Assembly (NCBI GenBank): GCA_964557375.1
Contig: CAZKZZ010000003.1
Span: 7,917 to 71,916, forward strand
From: CAZKZZ01 sp964557375
GTDB lineage: Bacteria > Spirochaetota > Spirochaetia > SPDA01 > CAZJBZ01
DNA length: 64,000 nt
Reading direction: 5' to 3'
Shown here: positions 60,535 through 64,000 of the stretch, in pieces
Numbering within the stretch: the first letter of the stretch is position 1
Layout of the letters: each line of letters begins with the position of its first letter
Program-made: the position numbers and the translations under genes
The notes under the pieces: generated by a model
Told to the model about the DNA's origin: nothing
Databases searched by the model: none
Seen by the model: the letters and a program-made list of their open reading frames with translations, nothing else

Positions 60535-63500
60535 TTAGACCAGCGTAGACAGTTTGTCCCGAATGAACTCCGATTTCTCGGAAAGGCCTATAACATCACT
60601 CTTAATAGTGAGAATGTTCGGCCGTTGCGGGTCGAGAGAAACGCTCCCCCCGCTCTGCTCAATAAGCCGGACCACCTTATCAGCAGATATTTTCGAAACT
60701 TTGGCAAACTCCACTTCGAGAGTCCCCTTTCTCTCCTTAATCGATGATATAAAGAGCTTTCCGCTCAAGATTCTCAATTCTGCGAGAGAGAGAAGGCTCG
60801 ACACTTCGTCCGGCAGCGGGCCGAACCGGTCTTCGAGCTCTCCGTGTACTCTGTTCAACTCTTCTTCTGTGGTTATGGAAGCTATCCGTTTGTAGATTTC
60901 CATTTTCTCTGTCGATTCCTGAATATAGCTGTCCGGGATAAACCCGCTGTAGTCCAATTCCAGGTATACTTCAGGCGGCGGCTCCTCTTCTCCGTCTTCA
61001 CTAAGGTCGCGAATCGCCTCATCGAGCAGTTTGATGTACATGTCAAATCCAACTGATAAAATGTCTCCGTGCTGCTGTCTCCCGAGGAGATTCCCTGCCC
61101 CTCTGACTTCGAGGTCCTTGAGAGCAATTTTAAAACCGGACCCGAGATCGGTGTAGTCGGAGATGATCTGGAGCCGTTTCATAGCAATCTCGCTCAAAGC
61201 CCTGTTTTCCGGATAGAGCAGATACGCATATGCCCTGCGGTCCGCCCGCCCCACTCTGCCCCGCAGCTGATACAGCTGGGATATACCGTACATGTCGGCC
61301 CTGTCGATTAAAATTGTGTTAACATTCGGAATATCGATTCCGTTTTCGATAATTGTCGTAGAAACGAGCACCTGAACTCCCCCGTGGATAAAACGGTGCA
61401 TGATGTCCTCGAGTTCGTGAGAACTCATCTGTCCATGGGCGGTTTCGATAATCGCTTCCGGCACGAGCTTCTCTAAGAACAACTTGACATTGTCGAGGGT
61501 CTCGACCCGATTGTGGAGGTAGTACACCTGCCCGCCCCGTTCGAGTTCATGGCGGATGGCCCGGGCCACTTCCTCTTCCGCGAACTCTTGAATATAGGTT
61601 TTTATGGATAACCGGTTTTGGGGCGGGGTGGTAATAAGCGACATGTCCCGAATTTTAAGGAGCGACATATGGAGGGTCCTCGGAATCGGGGTCGCGGTAA
61701 GGGTGAGAGAATCTACGGAATGCTTGAGCTCTTTGAGCCGTTCCTTGTCTTTAACACCGAACCTCTGCTCTTCATCTACAATGATAAGGCCTAAGTTTTT
61801 GTAATGAACGTCCCGCTGCAGGATGCGATGTGTCCCGATTATGATATCCACCTCACCATTATTGAGCGCTTCGAGTGTTTTTTTCTGTTCACTTTTTGGA
61901 ATAAACCGGGACAGCATCCTGATACGCACGGGGAAGTTCTCGAAACGTTCGCTGAACGTTTCGAAGTGCTGTTCGGCGAGGATCGTTGTCGGGGCGAGGA
62001 ACGCTACCTGCTTTCCCCCCATCACAGCTTTAAAAGCGGCCCGCATCGCAACTTCTGTTTTCCCGTAACCGACATCACCGCAGATCATCCGGTCCATGGG
62101 GCGTTCACTTTCCATATCCGCTTTTACTTCTTCGATACAGCGGAGCTGGTCTTCGGTTTCTTCGTAAGGAAAGTTGGCCTCGAACTCGAACTGCCAGTCG
62201 GTATCTTCCGGAAAAGCATAGCCGTGGGCCATTTTCCGCTTCGAGTAGAGCTTGATAAGCCGTTCGGCAAGGTCTTCCACCGATTTTCTGACAAGACTCT
62301 TCCGCTTCTCCCACGATTTACCGCCTATTTTATCGAGGCGAGGAGTAGAACCTTCACTGCCGATATAACGCTGGACCATATTGACCTGTTCTATGGGAAT
62401 GAATACGGTTTCTTTATCCGCGTACTCGAGCCGTATGTAGTCCCGCACCGTGCCTGCTGCCTGAATTCGCTCAATACCGGTAAACTTCCCGATTCCGTGG
62501 TTAATATGTACGACAAAATCACCTTCATTGAGTTCGACAAAGGTATCGATCGGCCTGCTCTTCGCCTGTTTGACGGATTTCGGGACCCGCCTCTTCCGCC
62601 CGAAAATCTCGTTCTCATGAATTGCTACAACACCCAGGTCCGGGCAGGAAAATCCGGATGAAATTGAATTGGTAATAACGGTAACAGGTATCTCTTTGAG
62701 AAGATGTTCGATCCGGTGTGCCTGGGGCAGTGAATCGGAGAAAATGAACACATCACTGCCGGCCTGTGTAACATGTGTAATATCTTCCCGGAGATAATCG
62801 ATGTTCCCAAAGTACGATTTGGGTCCATTGCATGAGACCGTTACGGTCGGGAACGTTTTCTCCTGCTGTTTAATCGAGGGGAAGATAATGCGTCTCGGTT
62901 TGGATTCCGCTATTCTGTGATAATCGAGAAGAAGGGATGAAGGAGGCACCGGAGCCGGAAGGGACCTGTCTCTTTTGCGATACAGTTCATCAAACTCCTT
63001 TTTCAAGGATTCCGCGCCGATCGAAAGCTGTTCGTTATCGACAAAAACGACAATACTCTGCTCGGGCATATAATCGAGAATTGATTCAGGATTCTTAAAA
63101 CTTAACGGGAAGAGATACTCCTCATCACCGCACTCACCTCTCTCTCTCAGTTCTTCGATTATCTCCGGGGCATCTATATTTTTTTCTAAGGTGTCGATTC
63201 GCTCATCCGTCCAGACTACTTCACCAGCCGGGTAGAGGGTTATCTCTTCGAGCGTTTCAGTCGAATGCTGGGTAATCGTATCAAAATGCCTGACGGCTTC
63301 TATGGTATCGAACTCAAAGACTATTCTTACTGCATCTCTTACACCCGGAAGATAGATGTCAAGCACCTCCCCCCGCAAGGCGAACTCTCCGATTACTGTC
63401 ACCGACGGGACACGCAGATAGCCGAACCTCTGCAGTTTACGGGACAGTTCTATGGGGTCGATTTCATCGCCTATAGTCAGGTTTATGCTGTTTTCGGTGA

Positions 63501-63912
63501 TGTATTCGCGGGGAGGGACCGGGGTCAACAGTGAACGCAGCGAAGAGACAACGACCTTTTGCTGATTGTTTACCACATCGATCAAATTGCAGATTCGCCT
63601 GCCGCTTACCGCCGCATCCGATTTTCCCTCCGTATAAGGCAGACTGTTCCACCACGGAAAAATCTCTGCTTCGGAACCGAAGAGAGAAAGATCCTGAACT
63701 AAATACTCAGCCTCCTTCTCATGATGCACGATAATAAAGAGAGGGACCGGTACAATAGAATCTATACGGGAGAGGAGGAAAGGAAGAAAACTGCCCTGCG
63801 GACCTTCTACAGCAAACGGATACTGTTTTTCCGCAAGCAGCTTTTTGAGCTGTTTATAGGGTTGATATGTTTTTAAGACCTCTGTAAGCTTTTTTTCGAA
63901 TAATGTTATCAC
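60535..63912 (-). CDS. mfd: transcription-repair coupling factor
   Basis: The 1125-residue translocase removes stalled RNA polymerase and recruits UvrA (uvrA lies in this window). It has a UvrB-like N-terminal module, an RNA polymerase-binding domain (FVVHINHGIGKF near residue 470), helicase Walker A CGDVGYGKTEVAMR, the DEEQRFG box and a C-terminal TRCF domain. Translation starts at a GTG (63910-63912) with GGAAG upstream. It is divergent from the signal-peptide gene at 63948. Confidence 0.96.
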   Translation of the reverse strand: MITLFEKKLTEVLKTYQPYKQLKKLLAEKQYPFAVEGPQGSFLPFLLSRIDSIVPVPLFIIVHHEKEAEYLVQDLSLFGSEAEIFPWWNSLPYTEGKSDAAVSGRRICNLIDVVNNQQKVVVSSLRSLLTPVPPREYITENSINLTIGDEIDPIELSRKLQRFGYLRVPSVTVIGEFALRGEVLDIYLPGVRDAVRIVFEFDTIEAVRHFDTITQHSTETLEEITLYPAGEVVWTDERIDTLEKNIDAPEIIEELRERGECGDEEYLFPLSFKNPESILDYMPEQSIVVFVDNEQLSIGAESLKKEFDELYRKRDRSLPAPVPPSSLLLDYHRIAESKPRRIIFPSIKQQEKTFPTVTVSCNGPKSYFGNIDYLREDITHVTQAGSDVFIFSDSLPQAHRIEHLLKEIPVTVITNSISSGFSCPDLGVVAIHENEIFGRKRRVPKSVKQAKSRPIDTFVELNEGDFVVHINHGIGKFTGIERIQAAGTVRDYIRLEYADKETVFIPIEQVNMVQRYIGSEGSTPRLDKIGGKSWEKRKSLVRKSVEDLAERLIKLYSKRKMAHGYAFPEDTDWQFEFEANFPYEETEDQLRCIEEVKADMESERPMDRMICGDVGYGKTEVAMRAAFKAVMGGKQVAFLAPTTILAEQHFETFSERFENFPVRIRMLSRFIPKSEQKKTLEALNNGEVDIIIGTHRILQRDVHYKNLGLIIVDEEQRFGVKDKERLKELKHSVDSLTLTATPIPRTLHMSLLKIRDMSLITTPPQNRLSIKTYIQEFAEEEVARAIRHELERGGQVYYLHNRVETLDNVKLFLEKLVPEAIIETAHGQMSSHELEDIMHRFIHGGVQVLVSTTIIENGIDIPNVNTILIDRADMYGISQLYQLRGRVGRADRRAYAYLLYPENRALSEIAMKRLQIISDYTDLGSGFKIALKDLEVRGAGNLLGRQQHGDILSVGFDMYIKLLDEAIRDLSEDGEEEPPPEVYLELDYSGFIPDSYIQESTEKMEIYKRIASITTEEELNRVHGELEDRFGPLPDEVSSLLSLAELRILSGKLFISSIKERKGTLEVEFAKVSKISADKVVRLIEQSGGSVSLDPQRPNILTIKSDVIGLSEKSEFIRDKLSTLV

Positions 63913-63947
63913 TTTTTCTTCCGAAGATTAAAATGGAAAGGTGGAAT

Positions 63948-64000
63948 ATGCCGTTGAAAAAAATAATTATAATTTTTCTATTACTATTTATACCGATAAC
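63948..64000 (+). CDS. start of an exported protein, cut by the window edge
   Basis: The ATG at 63948 follows GGAAAGGTGG. The first 17 residues read MPLKKIIIIFLLLFIPI and then T, a typical signal-peptide N- and H-region. An in-frame ATG at 63933 is also possible. Nothing can be said about the mature protein. Confidence 0.5.
   Translation, partial: MPLKKIIIIFLLLFIPI

Noticed and set aside
61804..62661. 285-residue plus-strand frame
   Set aside because: Lies wholly inside mfd on the other strand; the composition is typical of an antisense frame and no domain is seen.
1..64000. CRISPR arrays, rRNA, IS elements, prophage, toxin-antitoxin pairs
   Set aside because: No periodic repeat-spacer pattern, rRNA motif, transposase or integrase signature was seen in reading both strands.

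Overview
The window comes from a spirochaete (Spirochaetota, probably a free-living member of the Spirochaetales). The main evidence is gene content and order. There is a V-type ATPase operon in the order E, DUF2764 protein, A, B, D, I, K, which is the arrangement known from Treponema and Borrelia. An LptD-like outer-membrane protein gene overlaps uvrA. There are two EF-G paralogues in tandem, several short spirochaete-type lipoproteins, and many TPR proteins with export signals. Unlike host-restricted spirochaetes, it carries genes for purine synthesis (purH), pyridoxal phosphate synthesis (pdxS/pdxT) and the MEP isoprenoid pathway (ispG). Two runs of N (1749-1848 and 20899-20908) show that this is draft sequence.

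Layout. Bases 1-2061 (minus) hold a truncated small membrane protein and a purH function split into two genes, the upstream one cut by an assembly gap. Bases 2205-4013 (plus) encode an outer-membrane barrel candidate and a lipoprotein. From 4018 to 20566 a long run of minus-strand genes starts with the glycolytic set gap, pgk, tpiA, continues through secG, a flavodoxin-like protein, a DnaJ-domain protein, a SurA-like isomerase, nusB, a TPR protein, bactofilin, map, htrA and a phosphoribosyltransferase, and ends with a 1751-residue exported repeat protein. Bases 20691-27194 hold phoH, pgpH, ybeY, corC and a TPR protein, all overlapping. Bases 27297-42869 carry, in transcription order, the V-ATPase operon, ispG, a TPR protein, uvrA and lptD. 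Bases 42995-48674 hold a zinc-ribbon protein, murI, rsgA, mutS2 and a small cell-envelope cassette.

From 48.7 kb both strands are used: a pentapeptide-repeat protein, a metallo-beta-lactamase-fold protein with an altered metal site, an RluD-type pseudouridine synthase, and a divergent pair for pyridoxal phosphate homeostasis (yggS) and synthesis (pdxST). These are followed by an FMN-dependent dehydrogenase homologue preceded by tRNA-Val, a CAP-domain protein, the EF-G pair, trmB, mfd, and the beginning of an exported protein.

Most of the window is housekeeping. The points most worth checking are: an ispG whose conserved N-terminus lies upstream of any ATG, GTG or TTG; the split purH; an EF-G paralogue without the catalytic histidine; a V-ATPase operon lacking recognisable F and C subunits; enzyme homologues with substituted active-site residues; and a tRNA that forms the leader of an mRNA with no visible ribosome binding site. 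I saw no mobile element, CRISPR array, rRNA or prophage.
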